NCBI GenBank assembly: GCA_017549335.1
Contig: JAFYVB010000014.1
Location: 1 to 63,045 of the forward strand
DNA: 63,045 nucleotides
DNA from: Clostridia bacterium
Lineage (GTDB): Bacteria > Bacillota > Clostridia > Christensenellales > Aristaeellaceae
Direction of reading: 5' to 3'
Positions 1 to 8,650 of the stretch are shown here, piece after piece (within the stretch, counting starts at the first letter, position 1; each line of letters starts with the position of its first letter). A program made the position numbers and the translations under genes. The notes under the pieces are model-generated. The model was not told the DNA's origin. It saw nothing but the letters and a program-made list of their open reading frames with translations, and searched no databases.

Positions 1-1346
1 AGGGGCACCATGCCGCACTCGGGGCAGTGGACGATCGGGATGGGCTCGCCCCAGTAACGCTGACGGGCAAAGACCCAGTCACGCAGCTTGTAGTTGATCT
101 TGCGCTCGCCAAAGCCGTGCTCGTGAGCATAGTTGATGGCGGCCTTCTTGGCTTCCGCCACGCTCATGCCGTTCATGAAGCCGGAGTTGACCATGGTGCC
201 GGTAGCCACGTCGCTGTAGCACTTTTCCTGCACGTTTTCGCCGCCGGAAACCACTTCGATGATGGGCAGGTTAAACTTCTTGGCGAAGTCCCAGTCGCGC
301 TCGTCGTGGGCGGGAACAGCCATGATGGCACCCGTGCCGTAGGTCATCAGCACATAGTCGCTGATCCAGATCGGGATGGACTTGCCCGTCATGGGGTTAA
401 CAGCGCGCAGACCCTTGATCTCAACGCCCGTCTTGTCCTTGTTCATTTCGGTACGTTCAAAATCGCTCTTGCGCTGGGCGAAAGCACGGTATTCCATCAG
501 CTCTTCATAGTTTTCGATCTGAGCCTGATACTTTTCAAGGTAGGGATGCTCGGGAGAGAGCACCATGTAGGTGGCGCCAAAGAGGGTATCGGCGCGGGTG
601 GTGAAGACGCGCAGCTTGTCCTCGGTGCCTTCCAGCACAAAGTCCACTTCGGCGCCTTCGCTGCGGCCGATCCAGTTGCGCTGGGAGAGCTTGACGCGGT
701 CGATGAAATCCACGTCATCCAAACCGTCCAGCAGCTTCTGGGCATAAGCCGTGATGCGAAGCATCCACTGGCTCTGCTGCTTATGAACCACTGCGCTGCC
801 GCAGCGTTCGCACACGCCGTCCACCACTTCTTCGTTGGCCAGCACGCACTTGCAGCCGGTGCACCAGTTAACGGGCATGTGGTTCTTGTAGGCCAGACCG
901 TGCTTGAACATCTGCAGGAAGATCCACTGCGTCCACTTGTAATAGTTGGGATCGGTGGTATCCACTTCGCGGTCATAATCAAAGGAGAAGCCCAGCATCT
1001 GCAGCTGCTCACGGAAGTGATTGATATTGTTCTGGGTCACGATCGCGGGATGGATATGATTCTTGATGGCAAAATTTTCGGTGGGCAGACCGAAAGCATC
1101 CCAGCCGATGGGATGCAGCACATTGTAGCCCTGCATACGCTTTTTGCGGGCGACGATGTCAAGCGCGGTATAGGGGCGGGGATGGCCGACGTGCAGGCCG
1201 ACGCCCGAGGGATAAGGGAACTCAATCAGAGTATAGAACTTGGGCTTGGAATAATCGTTGGTAGCGGCGAAAGCCTTGTTATCGGCCCAGATCTTCTGCC
1301 ACTTCTTTTCGATGCCCGCCGGATTGTACATGGGAATCTCGCGCAT
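1..1346 (-). CDS. leuS: Leucyl-tRNA synthetase, 5' part (cut by window edge)
   Basis: Charges tRNA-Leu with leucine in the cytoplasm. The visible ~448 residues hold the class I signature HVGH (residues 52-55), a Cys-rich zinc insert (CTGCKC...CERCG) and the start of the CP1 editing domain ([12 protein letters not shown]). The protein continues past base 1, so the KMSKS loop and anticodon domain are not visible. I chose the ATG at 1346 because AAGGAGG lies just upstream (about 1352-1358). It is transcribed alone behind a T-box leader and its own promoter, so expression should rise when tRNA-Leu is uncharged. The family assignment is secure. Confidence 0.96.
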   Translation of the reverse strand, partial: MREIPMYNPAGIEKKWQKIWADNKAFAATNDYSKPKFYTLIEFPYPSGVGLHVGHPRPYTALDIVARKKRMQGYNVLHPIGWDAFGLPTENFAIKNHIHPAIVTQNNINHFREQLQMLGFSFDYDREVDTTDPNYYKWTQWIFLQMFKHGLAYKNHMPVNWCTGCKCVLANEEVVDGVCERCGSAVVHKQQSQWMLRITAYAQKLLDGLDDVDFIDRVKLSQRNWIGRSEGAEVDFVLEGTEDKLRVFTTRADTLFGATYMVLSPEHPYLEKYQAQIENYEELMEYRAFAQRKSDFERTEMNKDKTGVEIKGLRAVNPMTGKSIPIWISDYVLMTYGTGAIMAVPAHDERDWDFAKKFNLPIIEVVSGGENVQEKCYSDVATGTMVNSGFMNGMSVAEAKKAAINYAHEHGFGERKINYKLRDWVFARQRYWGEPIPIVHCPECGMVP

Positions 1347-1360
1347 GGGAATCCTCCTTC

Positions 1361-1590
1361 AAAATATAAAACCGCCCCGTCTTTTACAAAGACGAAACGG
1401 CTGTTTCGCGGTACCACTTTGCTTGCGGCCATTGGCCGCCGCTTATGAACGCTGTATCGGGCGTATCCCGCAGAATTCGTCATCCTGTGGCTCGGGGGCG
1501 AGCGGCTGCAAACTGCGTCTCCGCCCTTACACCAAACGGGCGGCTCTCTTTGCACGCATCAGGCAGCGTTCCCTTTCGTAGCCGTATAAC
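1361..1590 (-). promoter_or_regulatory. T-box leader of leuS
   Basis: Between the promoter and leuS, the minus strand carries the T-box core AAAGTGGTACCGCG (1407-1420). It also has AGAGAG followed by a hairpin with a TTTGGTG loop, as in T-box stem I (about 1519-1548). A terminator follows: arms at 1388-1400 and 1372-1384 pair over 13 positions allowing GU, then a T-rich tract (1361-1371). Known mechanism: uncharged tRNA pairs with the antiterminator bulge and lets transcription continue. CTC, a leucine codon (minus strand of 1500-1502), is my best guess for the specifier; I did not fold stem I rigorously. Confidence 0.9.
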
Positions 1591-1596
1591 AAAAAC

Positions 1597-1625
1597 ATTA
1601 TACGCAAAAAAACGCCGTTTGTAAA
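1597..1625 (-). promoter_or_regulatory. leuS promoter
   Basis: TTTACA (-35, 1620-1625) and a consensus TATAAT (-10, 1597-1602) on the minus strand with a 17-base spacer. Initiation would fall near 1590, at the start of the T-box leader. Confidence 0.8.
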
Positions 1626-1741
1626 GAGCGATTCCTTGCAAAGTTACGTTTTCAATCAGTTTTGTCTGTACTTTTTTCCACAAATCATGTATACTGATAT
1701 GTGGGCAAATATGCCCTGAAGTCCAAAGGAGAGATCACAAA

Positions 1742-3001
1742 ATGGCTTTGTTTGTAGATAAGGCGCCTTTCATCGCCAAGGCGGGCAACGGCGGCAACGG
1801 CTGCGTTGCCTTCCACCGCGAAAAATTTGTTCTCAACGGCGGTCCCGACGGCGGCGACGGCGGCAACGGCGGCAGCGTCATCCTCATTGCCGACGGCAAT
1901 ATGCATACGCTGCTGGACTTCCGTTTCCGCAGCAAATACTTTGCCGAAAACGGCGAAGACGGCAGCGGCGGCCGCTGCACGGGCAAGCGCGGCGCAGACC
2001 TTGAAGTAAAGGTGCCCGTGGGTACCGTTGTGCGCGGTGAGGACGGCCGCGTCGTAGCCGATATGTTTGAAGACGGCCAGCGCCGCGTACTGCTCCATGG
2101 CGGCCGCGGCGGCTGGGGCAACCATCATTTTGCCACTCCCACCCGTCAGGCCCCCAACTTTGCCAAGCCCGGCATCAAAACCCAGGCCTTCAACTTTACG
2201 CTGGAACTGAAGACCATCGCCGACGTGGGCTTGGTGGGCTTCCCCAACGTGGGCAAGAGCACCATTCTGTCCGTTGTGACCCGTGCTCAGCCCAAGATCG
2301 CCAATTATCATTTCACCACCCTCACGCCCAATCTGGGCATTGTCCGCCGTCACGGTCAGGACTTCGTCATGGCCGATATCCCCGGCCTTGTGGAGGGCGC
2401 GGCCGACGGCGCCGGTCTCGGTCATGATTTCCTGCGTCATGTGGAGCGCACCCGCCTTCTGATCCATGTGTTGGATATGGCAGGCAGCGAAGGCCGCGAT
2501 CCCATTGAGGATTTTGAAGCCATCAATCTGGAGCTTGCCAACTACGGCGATCTCAAGGATCGTCCCCAGATCGTAGCCGCCAACAAGATGGATCTGCCCG
2601 ACGGGGAAGAATACCTTGATTTGTTCAAGGAAAAATACCCCGACGTGCCTGTTTTTGCCGTTTCCGCCGCCACCCGCAAGGGTTTTGACGCGCTGCTTGA
2701 CGCTGTTGCGGACAAGCTCAGCGAGCTGCCGCCCGTCACGCCCTTTGAGCAGGAAGAGTTCCTGGATGATCTGCCCGATCTTTCCGGCTACGAAGTGCGC
2801 CGTCAGGGCAATGTATATATCGTGGAAGGCAACGCCATGAAGCGTCTGATCGAGAGCGTCAACTTCGAGGATACCGATTCCATGAAGTGGTTCCATCTCA
2901 CCCTGCGCCGCACGGGCGTAATCGACGCACTGCGTGCCAAAGGCGCAGGCGAGGGCGATACCGTACAAATCGAGGATATGCAGTTCGACTTTATCGACTA
3001 A
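1742..3001 (+). CDS. obgE: Obg family GTPase
   Basis: Ribosome-associated GTPase involved in 50S maturation and stress responses. At 419 residues it has the full Obg architecture. The glycine-rich Obg fold fills residues 1-160. The G domain has G1 GFPNVGKST (166-174), G3 DIPG, G4 NKMD and G5 SAA. A C-terminal OCT domain occupies about the last 75 residues (FDID end). AAAGGAGAG precedes the ATG. In many Firmicutes obgE sits next to nadD-yqeK-rsfS; here that block is 4 kb away on the other strand. A TATACT at 1690-1695 may be its -10, but no good -35 is visible. Confidence 0.97.
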   Translation: MALFVDKAPFIAKAGNGGNGCVAFHREKFVLNGGPDGGDGGNGGSVILIADGNMHTLLDFRFRSKYFAENGEDGSGGRCTGKRGADLEVKVPVGTVVRGEDGRVVADMFEDGQRRVLLHGGRGGWGNHHFATPTRQAPNFAKPGIKTQAFNFTLELKTIADVGLVGFPNVGKSTILSVVTRAQPKIANYHFTTLTPNLGIVRRHGQDFVMADIPGLVEGAADGAGLGHDFLRHVERTRLLIHVLDMAGSEGRDPIEDFEAINLELANYGDLKDRPQIVAANKMDLPDGEEYLDLFKEKYPDVPVFAVSAATRKGFDALLDAVADKLSELPPVTPFEQEEFLDDLPDLSGYEVRRQGNVYIVEGNAMKRLIESVNFEDTDSMKWFHLTLRRTGVIDALRAKGAGEGDTVQIEDMQFDFID

Positions 3002-3019
3002 GCACGGAGGCAAAAACGC

Positions 3020-3811
3020 ATGATCACCGAAAGCATCGTCATGCCCCGCACCGGCGCGACCATCACCACCTATCTGCTGGATAACAGCGCCGTGGAGCCT
3101 GACCGCAAGCGTCCGCTGGTGCTGATCTGCCCCGGCGGCGGCTATCTGCACCGCGTTCCCCACGAGGGCGAGCCCATTGCGCTGCGCCTTCTGGCCAGCG
3201 GTATTCAGGCGGTCATCGTCCATTATTCCTGCCAGCCCGCCGTATGGCCCACGGCTCTGAACGAGATCGGCGAAGCCATGGCGTACTGCCGCGCCCATGC
3301 AGAGGACTGGCATGCCGATCCCCGGAAGATGGCCATCATGGGCTTTTCCGCCGGCGGTCACGCTGCCGCCTCTCTGGGCACCTGCTGGCATACGCTGGAG
3401 TACGGCGAAAGCTGCCGTCCCGATGCCATGATCCTTTCCTATCCCGTGATCACCAGCGGTGAATACCGCCATAACAATTCCTTCCTGCGTCTGCTGGGCG
3501 ATAATTATGACCGGCAGCTGGAAGAAGTGTCGCTGGAAAACCGCGTAAGCGACAAAACGCCGCCCGCCTTCCTGTGGCACACCTGGGAGGATGAGATCGT
3601 TCCCGTGGAAAACAGCCTGCTGATGGCCTGGGCTCTGCGCCGCAGCGGCATCCCCTGCGAAATGCACATTTATCAGAAGGGTCCCCACGGCACGGCGCTG
3701 TGCAATGAAGAAACCCACAAGGGCGAGCCCCGGCGCGTTCTGCCCCACGGCCAGAACTGGATCGAAATGGCTGTCCGCTGGCTGAAAGAACTGGATACTT
3801 CCGAAAAATAA
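3020..3811 (+). CDS. Alpha/beta hydrolase (BD-FAE / acetyl-esterase-like)
   Basis: Cytoplasmic esterase-type hydrolase of 263 residues. Residues 37-42 (CPGGGY) form the oxyanion-hole loop. GFSAGGH gives the nucleophile Ser110, HTWEDE/VPVENS supplies the likely acid Asp191, and GPHG supplies His223, a complete triad. Related enzymes remove acetyl groups from xylan-type sugars, but the exact substrate cannot be read here. No signal peptide is seen. It lies 18 bases after obgE and 12 bases before the amidohydrolase, with good ribosome sites, so the three are probably co-transcribed. Confidence 0.85.
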   Translation: MITESIVMPRTGATITTYLLDNSAVEPDRKRPLVLICPGGGYLHRVPHEGEPIALRLLASGIQAVIVHYSCQPAVWPTALNEIGEAMAYCRAHAEDWHADPRKMAIMGFSAGGHAAASLGTCWHTLEYGESCRPDAMILSYPVITSGEYRHNNSFLRLLGDNYDRQLEEVSLENRVSDKTPPAFLWHTWEDEIVPVENSLLMAWALRRSGIPCEMHIYQKGPHGTALCNEETHKGEPRRVLPHGQNWIEMAVRWLKELDTSEK

Positions 3812-3823
3812 GGAGGAAAACCT

Positions 3824-4966
3824 ATGAAAACATTGATCAAAAACGCCTTGGTGCATGACAGCATCAACCGCGAATCCTACGAAGCGGATATTCTCATCGA
3901 AGACGGCAAGATCGCCCTGATCGAAAAGGCCATCGAGTGCGTGGACGCCGAAACCGTGGACGCCACCGGTCTGAATGCCTACGCCGGCTTCATTGACGCT
4001 CATTCCCACATCGGTCTGTGCGGCTACGGCATCGGCTACGAAGGTCAGGATTACAACGAATACAACGATATCATCACGCCTCACCTGCGCGCCATCGACG
4101 GCTTCAAGCCCATGCAGCCCCCGCTGGAAACGGCGGCGAAGGCGGGCATTACCACCGTCTGCACCGGCCCCGGCAGCTCCAACGTGCTGGGCGGCACCTT
4201 TATCGCCGTCAAAACCGTCGGCAAGCGTGCCGACGATATGATCGTCAAAAATCCCATGGCCATGAAATGCGCCTTCGGCGAAAATCCCAAGCGCTGCTAT
4301 CGCGACAAGGGTGATTCCTGCCGTATGTCCACCGCCGCCAAGCTGCGCGAAACGCTGTTCAAGGCTTTTGAATACGACAAGAAAATCAAAGCCGCCGGCG
4401 ATGACGAAAGCAAAAAACCCACCTTCGACATGAAGCTGGAAGCCATGCTGCCCGTTGTCCGCGGCGAGATTCCCCTCAAGGCTCACGCCCACGCCACCGA
4501 GGACATCTTCACCGCCATCCGCATCGCCAAGGAATTTGGCGTTAAGCTGACGCTGGAGCACGTAACCGAAGGTCATCTCATCGCCGATGAGCTGGCTGCC
4601 GAAGGTTATCCCTGTGCAGTCGGCCCCTCCCTGACGGACGCTTCCAAGTGGGAACTGCGCAACATGACCTTTGAAACCCCCGGCATTCTGGCCAAGAAGG
4701 GGCTGCAGGTGAGCATCATCACCGATGCCGACGTCATTCCCCAGCAGTATCTGCCCCTGTGCGCCGGTCTGGCTGTCAAGAGCGGCATGGATCCCTTCGA
4801 TGCGCTGCAGGCCATCACCATCAACCCGGCGCTCCACGCCGGCATCGCCGACCGCGTAGGCTCTCTGGAATGCGGCAAGGACGCCGACATCGTGCTGACC
4901 GACGGCTGCCCCTTTGAGGTATCCACCAACGTAAAATGCGTGTTTATCAACGGTAAGCGCGTGTAA
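3824..4966 (+). CDS. Amidohydrolase (imidazolonepropionase-like, COG1228 type)
   Basis: Metal-dependent hydrolase of 380 residues. An N-terminal beta-sandwich leads into HSH (first metal site, about residues 60-62). HAHA and EHVTEGH give the further metal histidines and TDAD the late aspartate. It ends in the returning beta-sandwich with DADIVLTDG, typical of amidohydrolases. Metal ligands look intact, so it should be active on a cyclic amide, amidine or similar bond; the substrate is unknown. AAGGAGG precedes the ATG, and a strong terminator follows the stop, closing the obgE-esterase-amidohydrolase unit. Confidence 0.85.
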   Translation: MKTLIKNALVHDSINRESYEADILIEDGKIALIEKAIECVDAETVDATGLNAYAGFIDAHSHIGLCGYGIGYEGQDYNEYNDIITPHLRAIDGFKPMQPPLETAAKAGITTVCTGPGSSNVLGGTFIAVKTVGKRADDMIVKNPMAMKCAFGENPKRCYRDKGDSCRMSTAAKLRETLFKAFEYDKKIKAAGDDESKKPTFDMKLEAMLPVVRGEIPLKAHAHATEDIFTAIRIAKEFGVKLTLEHVTEGHLIADELAAEGYPCAVGPSLTDASKWELRNMTFETPGILAKKGLQVSIITDADVIPQQYLPLCAGLAVKSGMDPFDALQAITINPALHAGIADRVGSLECGKDADIVLTDGCPFEVSTNVKCVFINGKRV

Positions 4967-4976
4967 TCGCAAACAC

Positions 4977-5014
4977 AAAAGACTGCGCTGCCACGATTGC
5001 GGCGCAGTCTTTTT
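4977..5014 (+). terminator. Rho-independent terminator
   Basis: Stem AAGACTGCGC/GCGCAGTCTT followed by TTTTT, directly after the amidohydrolase stop. Confidence 0.85.
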
Positions 5015-5034
5015 CCTGAAAGGAAGGTGAAAGC

Positions 5035-6483
5035 TTGCTGACCGAAGGCGTATATACCCGCTGTCCGCTGAATGATGCGGACGTTCTGCGCCCCTCTGCG
5101 CAAGCCACGGCAGCCGATACCCTTCAGCTGGCGCTGGAGCTTTCCAAGCTTGCCTACACCATGGACGTTGCCCCGTGGCTGGACGCAGGCTGGCAGGACG
5201 TTTCCTTTCAGGTGGACGATATGCTTTTAACCGACCTGCCCACCCGAAAGGGCTGCGAGCAGGCCGCGCAAAAAGCCCGAAACAAACTGGATAAGCTGGA
5301 TCCCATCAGCCAGTTCCTCGGCTTCAGGCGGCAGCGGGAAGCGCTTGATACCTGTAAGGCCGTCACGCTGAGTCATCCGCTCAGCGACGGCTCCCATGCC
5401 ATCGTCGTCTCCTTCACCGGCACCACCCGCAGGCTTTACGAATGGCTGAGCAATCTGCGCATCGACGAAAAGGACGGATTTCACGCAGGCTTTCTGCAGC
5501 TGACACGCATTTTTGAAGAAAATGAAGAAAAAATCCTGTTCCCGCAGATCGCCGCGCAATTCAATCTCCCCCGCCTTTCTCTCGGAGATATTCTCAATGA
5601 TCTGCGGAAAGGCGGCAGCCGGTATTCGCTCATTGTCACAGGCCACTCGCAAGGCGCCGCGCTGATGCAGATCTATATTTATCACCTGCTGCAATCGGGC
5701 ATTCCTGCAGGCTCCCTGCGCGGCATCGGCTTTGCCTCTCCCGGCGTCGCTGCTCAAAGGGATATCGCTCTCGCCACGGATTATCCTGTGCTCAATATCA
5801 TCAACGCCGACGACCTGATCTCGCGCATGGGCGGACGTATGCACGTCGGCATGTGCAAAGTGCTGCCCTCAAGCGCAGAATACAGAAAAGCTTGCTACGG
5901 CCCCCGCACCGAGGAGCCTGTCGTGCAGGATACCCTCGCCTTTCTGCACGGTCTTCGCCATACGGAAGACGCCATGCTGGCCGCCATCGCGCTGCTTGAA
6001 ACGCTGGATACGCTGCCCGAGCAGTCGGTGGAAGAGCTGCTGGGCGACGTACTCGGCAGCCTGATCCCCGACAAAATCGCAGGCAGGCTTCGCGGCTATG
6101 CCCGAAAATCGCTTCACGCTGCGGAGCGCAGGATCATCGCCCTGTGTCAAAGCACCGCCGGCGCCCTCCGCACCGACAGACTTTACGCGCTGCGCGCCGC
6201 CTTGCTCGACCTTTATATCCATCACGGCCCCAAGGAAACGCTGCGCGCACTGCTTCATATGCTGATCCAGCCTCACTCTCTGGCTGAAAAAAACGAAATG
6301 TCCGCCTACCAAGGGATCGTCACGGAATACGCCCGGCAGCTCATCTCCTGTATATGGCTTTGTGCAGCAGAGCCCGTATGGGACAGGGCGGCAGATAAAA
6401 CCCAAGCCCCCCGCGAATCCCTCCGCGCCTATGACCGCTTCCGTCCCCTGTCCGCGCAAAGAAGAAAAAACCAGGGCAGATAA
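5035..6483 (+). CDS. Class 3 lipase-like alpha/beta hydrolase, TTG start
   Basis: Hydrolase of 482 residues. GHSQG (203-207) carries the nucleophile Ser205 in a Lipase_3-like setting: VVSFTGT (125-130) before it, and NADDLISR with a following His region for the rest of the triad. The C-terminal ~200 residues match nothing I recognise and are rich in Leu, Ala and Arg helices. No signal peptide, so an intracellular lipid or ester substrate is likely. The start is TTG at 5035: GGAAGG sits 8 bases upstream and no ATG is suitably placed. A terminator follows. Confidence 0.75.
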   Translation: MLTEGVYTRCPLNDADVLRPSAQATAADTLQLALELSKLAYTMDVAPWLDAGWQDVSFQVDDMLLTDLPTRKGCEQAAQKARNKLDKLDPISQFLGFRRQREALDTCKAVTLSHPLSDGSHAIVVSFTGTTRRLYEWLSNLRIDEKDGFHAGFLQLTRIFEENEEKILFPQIAAQFNLPRLSLGDILNDLRKGGSRYSLIVTGHSQGAALMQIYIYHLLQSGIPAGSLRGIGFASPGVAAQRDIALATDYPVLNIINADDLISRMGGRMHVGMCKVLPSSAEYRKACYGPRTEEPVVQDTLAFLHGLRHTEDAMLAAIALLETLDTLPEQSVEELLGDVLGSLIPDKIAGRLRGYARKSLHAAERRIIALCQSTAGALRTDRLYALRAALLDLYIHHGPKETLRALLHMLIQPHSLAEKNEMSAYQGIVTEYARQLISCIWLCAAEPVWDRAADKTQAPRESLRAYDRFRPLSAQRRKNQGR

Positions 6484-6516
6484 AAAGACCGTGATATTCA
6501 CGGTCTTTCAATTTTT
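6484..6516 (+). terminator. Rho-independent terminator
   Basis: Perfect stem AAAGACCGTGA/TCACGGTCTTT with a 3-base loop and a T-rich tail, just after the lipase stop. Confidence 0.85.
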
Positions 6517-6575
6517 AAAGTTTTCCTGCGTAAAAGCATTTCATTCGATACACGCTAACTGCAGGAGGTGATCAA

Positions 6576-6707
6576 ATGAAACCCAAGGCCAAAAAGAAGC
6601 CTCTTCTGCAGCCGGAGGAAACGCCCGCAAACTATGACGTGTTGGGCAGCTACACCGGCGTTCCCGCCGACGGCGGTTATCCCGTTCAGGATGCGGACGA
6701 TCTGTAA
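6576..6707 (+). CDS. Small acidic-tailed protein (43 aa), unknown
   Basis: A short gene with an excellent ribosome site (GCAGGAGGTG, 5 bases before ATG). The 43-residue product starts with a Lys-rich stretch (KPKAKKK) and continues into YDVLGSYTGVPADGG and an acidic tail, DADDL. It has no Cys, signal or membrane segment. From memory, similar short proteins ending in a GSYTGVP...PVQDADDL pattern are common in Clostridia without a known role. I infer that it is real from the ribosome site and that recurring pattern. It stands alone, convergent with the ArsC-like gene. Confidence 0.7.
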   Translation: MKPKAKKKPLLQPEETPANYDVLGSYTGVPADGGYPVQDADDL

Positions 6708-6710
6708 CGG

Positions 6711-7064
6711 TTATTTCTGCGCGTCAAGAAGCTTCTGCCACGCAGCCTGATCTTCCCCGATGACCACCTTCTGTCCGTCGCGGACGATGGGCGTGCGCAT
6801 GAACTCCGGTTTTTCCATGAGATATCCAAGGATGATCTCCGCGTTGTCGGTGTGCGCGACAGGGTGGGACAGAGCGTTCACGTTTTCCCTGTCCACCAAC
6901 TGCGCCGCGCCGCCGGCAGCGCGGGCAAAAAGCTGCAGTTCCCGCAGCCCCGGTTTATGCTTTTTCAGATCCACGAACTGCACCGTGACCCGCCTCTCCT
7001 TAAAGAAGCGCTCGGCCTTTTGCACGGCAAAGTTCTTTTTCAGTGCGTACAGCTGCAAGCTCAT
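6711..7064 (-). CDS. ArsC/Spx-family thioredoxin-fold protein lacking the usual Cys
   Basis: 117 residues with the ArsC-family fold: LYALKKNFAVQKAERFF at the N-terminus, TPIVRDG with its cis-proline in the middle, and a GEDQAAW C-terminus. In arsenate reductases the loop after the first strand carries the catalytic Cys; here it reads KKNF, with Asn11 at that place, and no other Cys is present. Arsenate reduction by the known mechanism is therefore unlikely, and a regulatory or binding role (as for Spx) is possible. It overlaps the 3' end of rsfS by 4 bases, so it belongs to the nadD-rsfS transcript. Confidence 0.75.
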   Translation of the reverse strand: MSLQLYALKKNFAVQKAERFFKERRVTVQFVDLKKHKPGLRELQLFARAAGGAAQLVDRENVNALSHPVAHTDNAEIILGYLMEKPEFMRTPIVRDGQKVVIGEDQAAWQKLLDAQK

Positions 7065-7444
7065 CCGAGGAAGGGCTTGCTTTCGTCATTATTATCGAAG
7101 GTGAGCTCCACGCGGTTCAGGCCGTCATCCCACAGGCGCTCCAGACGGTAATACTGTCTTTCTTCGGGGTGGAACACGTGCACCAGCACATGACCGTAAT
7201 CAAGAATCGCCCAGCGTCCTTCGTTCTGGCCTTCCTTCTTACGGGGCAGGATGCCCTCTTCCGCCAGCTTATCCTCCACGTCATCGGAAAGGGATTTCAC
7301 GTGCTGGGCGGTGCGGGCGGTGCAAATGACCATATATTCGGTGATCACGGTCATGTTGGCGACGTTGAGCACAACGATGTCATTGGCCTTGAACTTGTTA
7401 AGGATCTCGGCTGCACGGACAGCCAGATTACGTTCTTCACTCAT
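7061..7444 (-). CDS. rsfS: Ribosomal silencing factor RsfS
   Basis: 127 residues of the RsfS/Iojap family, which binds L14 (uL14) on the 50S subunit and blocks subunit joining during starvation. Family marks visible: KANDIVVLNV near the start, the TEYMVICTA strand, and LDYGHVLVHVFHPEERQYYRLERLW, the conserved core. The start at 7444 follows AGGAGGAAAA. The preceding nadD-yqeK gene overlaps it by 8 bases, so translation is probably coupled. This nadD-yqeK-rsfS order is conserved in Firmicutes. Confidence 0.95.
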   Translation of the reverse strand: MSEERNLAVRAAEILNKFKANDIVVLNVANMTVITEYMVICTARTAQHVKSLSDDVEDKLAEEGILPRKKEGQNEGRWAILDYGHVLVHVFHPEERQYYRLERLWDDGLNRVELTFDNNDESKPFLG

Positions 7445-8573
7445 GATTTTTCCTCCTGAAAACAATATCCTGCATCGCTTCCTGTGTGCGGGTGCAAAAA
7501 TGCATCCCGCGGGATAAAACGTATTCTTGGGTTCGCTGCATGGAAAGCAGCACGGCGCCGGGCAAATCGACAGAGGATAATTTGCGCATCTCCTCAAGCC
7601 CCGGATAATCGCGGCGGCCGGGCTCGATGGCGTCCGCAAGGAACACGGCCATTTCCAGCACCGTCATGCCGCATTTTCCCGTGGTATGACAGGCAATGGC
7701 GGAGAGGATTTCTTCATCCTCTACTCCCAGTTCATACCGGGCAATGGCTGCCGCCACCGGGCCGTGCAAAAGGTTGCCGTCTTCCATCATATCCCGGGGA
7801 AGCGCAAGGGCATAGCGATTGGCCAGCGCCTGCATTTCTTCCAGCGGCAAGGGCTTTGCAATGTCATGCAGCATGGCCGCAACGGCAGCCGCCTGCATCC
7901 GCCCCCCATGGAGATAGGCAAGACGAACAGCTTCCTGCCTTACGCCCAGGGTATGTGCAAGGCGTTTTTCATCCATGCCCCGTTTCAGCAGTTCGGGCAC
8001 AAAATTTCTTTGATACAGCCCTTTTTCGGCGACGTAACGTGCCACATCCCTATGCAGAAAAGCTTCCGCATCCTCACAGCGCCGCAGGCACTCCACGATC
8101 CCGCTGCTGGAAATATCCCGGGGTGCAGCGCTCAGCACCTGCGTTTTCGCCCCCGGCACAGTTAGATTTTCATCGTACCCCGGTCTGGGACAAATCAGAA
8201 ACCGGCAGTTTTCAAACAGGTATGCCGCGTCCCTCCACTGCGACAGCTTTTCAAGCTTGTCAGCCCCCAGGATCCAGTAAAATTCGTCCTGAGGGTACAT
8301 TTTTTGCAGCAGCTTCAGCGTATCGGCAGCATAGCACGGGCCGGACCTGAGATCAACGGAAGAGATCTCCATATTTTCCTCGCCCTGCAGCGCCAAACGG
8401 CACATCGCAAGCCGATGGCTTTCCTCCGTCCTCGGCGCATCACGGTGGGGCGGCACGCGGCAAGGCAGCAGCAGCACACGGTCAAGCCCATACGCAAGGG
8501 CACTGCGTGCAGCAGCGATATGCCCCCTGTGAACGGGATCGAACATCCCGCCCAAAATGCCAGTCTTGCCCAT
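7437..8573 (-). CDS. nadD: Fused NadD-YqeK: nicotinate-nucleotide adenylyltransferase + HD phosphohydrolase
   Basis: One 378-residue chain with two activities normally made by neighbouring genes. Residues 1-190 are NadD, which makes deamido-NAD from NaMN and ATP: GGMFDPVHRGH (8-18) is the nucleotidyltransferase motif and ISSSGI the late one. Residues 200-378 are a YqeK-type HD domain (H207, HD at 236-237 in MLHDIAK, H and D later in ACHTTG/ADAIEP). YqeK proteins hydrolyse diadenosine tetraphosphate to ADP. The start at 8573 is set by GGAGG upstream; an earlier in-frame ATG lacks a site. Confidence 0.92.
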   Translation of the reverse strand: MGKTGILGGMFDPVHRGHIAAARSALAYGLDRVLLLPCRVPPHRDAPRTEESHRLAMCRLALQGEENMEISSVDLRSGPCYAADTLKLLQKMYPQDEFYWILGADKLEKLSQWRDAAYLFENCRFLICPRPGYDENLTVPGAKTQVLSAAPRDISSSGIVECLRRCEDAEAFLHRDVARYVAEKGLYQRNFVPELLKRGMDEKRLAHTLGVRQEAVRLAYLHGGRMQAAAVAAMLHDIAKPLPLEEMQALANRYALALPRDMMEDGNLLHGPVAAAIARYELGVEDEEILSAIACHTTGKCGMTVLEMAVFLADAIEPGRRDYPGLEEMRKLSSVDLPGAVLLSMQRTQEYVLSRGMHFCTRTQEAMQDIVFRRKNHE

Positions 8574-8604
8574 GAAATCCTCCGTTTTGCGTCCTTTCAC
8601 TTAT

Positions 8605-8633
8605 ATTATACCGCATTTCGGTGCAAATTACAA
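8605..8633 (-). promoter_or_regulatory. nadD-yqeK-rsfS promoter
   Basis: Minus-strand TTGTAA (8628-8633) and TATAAT (8605-8610), spacer 17. It should drive nadD-yqeK, rsfS and the ArsC-like gene. Confidence 0.75.
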
Positions 8634-8650
8634 ACAGAAAGAGAGGGCGC

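Noticed and set aside
27-1448. Plus-strand frame opposite leuS
   Set aside because: Minus strand encodes LeuRS with HVGH and editing-domain motifs, and the frame crosses the T-box.
1685-4978. Very long open frame on the minus strand opposite obgE, esterase and amidohydrolase
   Set aside because: It is the antisense shadow of three clear genes; low-complexity composition (Gly/Ala/His-rich) and no ribosome site.
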